A stretch of DNA of 64,000 bases from Curtobacterium sp. 'Ferrero' (GTDB lineage: Bacteria; Actinomycetota; Actinomycetes; Actinomycetales; Microbacteriaceae): contig NZ_NXIA01000002.1 in NCBI RefSeq assembly GCF_002412165.1, positions 186,001-250,000 of the forward strand, read 5' to 3'. Below the pieces are notes generated by a model. The model worked only from the letters and a program-made list of their open reading frames with translations, was not told where the DNA came from and ran no database searches. The stretch's first letter is position 1; each line of letters starts with the position of its first letter. Shown piece by piece: positions 64,000 through 64,000 of this stretch. A program made the position numbers and the translations under genes.

Positions 64000-64000
64000 G

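Overview
High-GC actinobacterial chromosome (about 70% G+C, third codon positions almost all G or C, many GTG starts). The gene content and order suggest Microbacteriaceae; Curtobacterium is my best guess, but this is inference from gene style and context, not from a search. The window is mostly ordinary core chromosome. There is no prophage, insertion sequence, CRISPR array or integrase that I can support.

Layout. 1-4780: an ABC exporter (ATPase cut by the window edge, plus FtsX-type permease), divergent from an OmpR-type response regulator and its histidine kinase. 4805-6027: rplJ-rplL with an L10 leader RNA and a candidate attenuator. 6068-7452: a palindrome-rich island around one AbiEi/DUF559-type gene. 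7466-10905: amino acid permease and ABC exporter. 11098-13657: cystathionine beta-synthase and a gamma-synthase/lyase (transsulfuration). 13769-22946: MFS transporter, small lipoprotein, secreted sedolisin protease, TetR regulator with divergent Bcr/CflA-type efflux pump, HerA/DUF853 ATPase, and a membrane protein. 23290-27729: tRNA-Ser, pta-ackA, NAD(P)-binding protein. 27769-34088: SRP RNA, dnaX-recR, lysC-asd. 34135-41730: mqo, an SOS-box-linked radical SAM gene, a kinase / kinase-like protein / LuxR regulator trio, thymidine kinase, and a luciferase-like oxidoreductase. 42205-46638: tRNA-Pro, metallophosphoesterase, PASTA-type class A PBP, DUF4177, RidA. 46644-57040: acs, a 6C small RNA, a compact Tad-type pilus/secretion locus, topA, tmk, holB. 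57195-63999: TetR, tRNA-Thr, Gfo/Idh oxidoreductase, S13 D,D-carboxypeptidase, nicotinamidase-like hydrolase, semialdehyde dehydrogenase, and an edge-cut ABC exporter.

The main points of interest lie between or across genes. (1) A clear 6C RNA sits between acs and tadA. (2) Five 42-bp near-perfect palindromes of one family (GGACGGGAGGC...GCCTCCCGTCC) lie just 3' of genes. (3) A palindrome family (TCGCTTTCGCGAAAGCGA, with CTGTCGCTTC half-sites) brackets the AbiEi/DUF559-type gene, including an exact 14-bp inverted repeat. (4) A TadE-like gene runs in frame, with no stop codon, into topA. (5) The 5' part of the tadB-like gene has a reading-frame conflict. (6) Short 16-18 bp tandem repeats sit after five genes. 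(7) About fourteen genes show a TAnnnT-type -10 element 6-8 nt before the start codon, as expected for leaderless transcripts.
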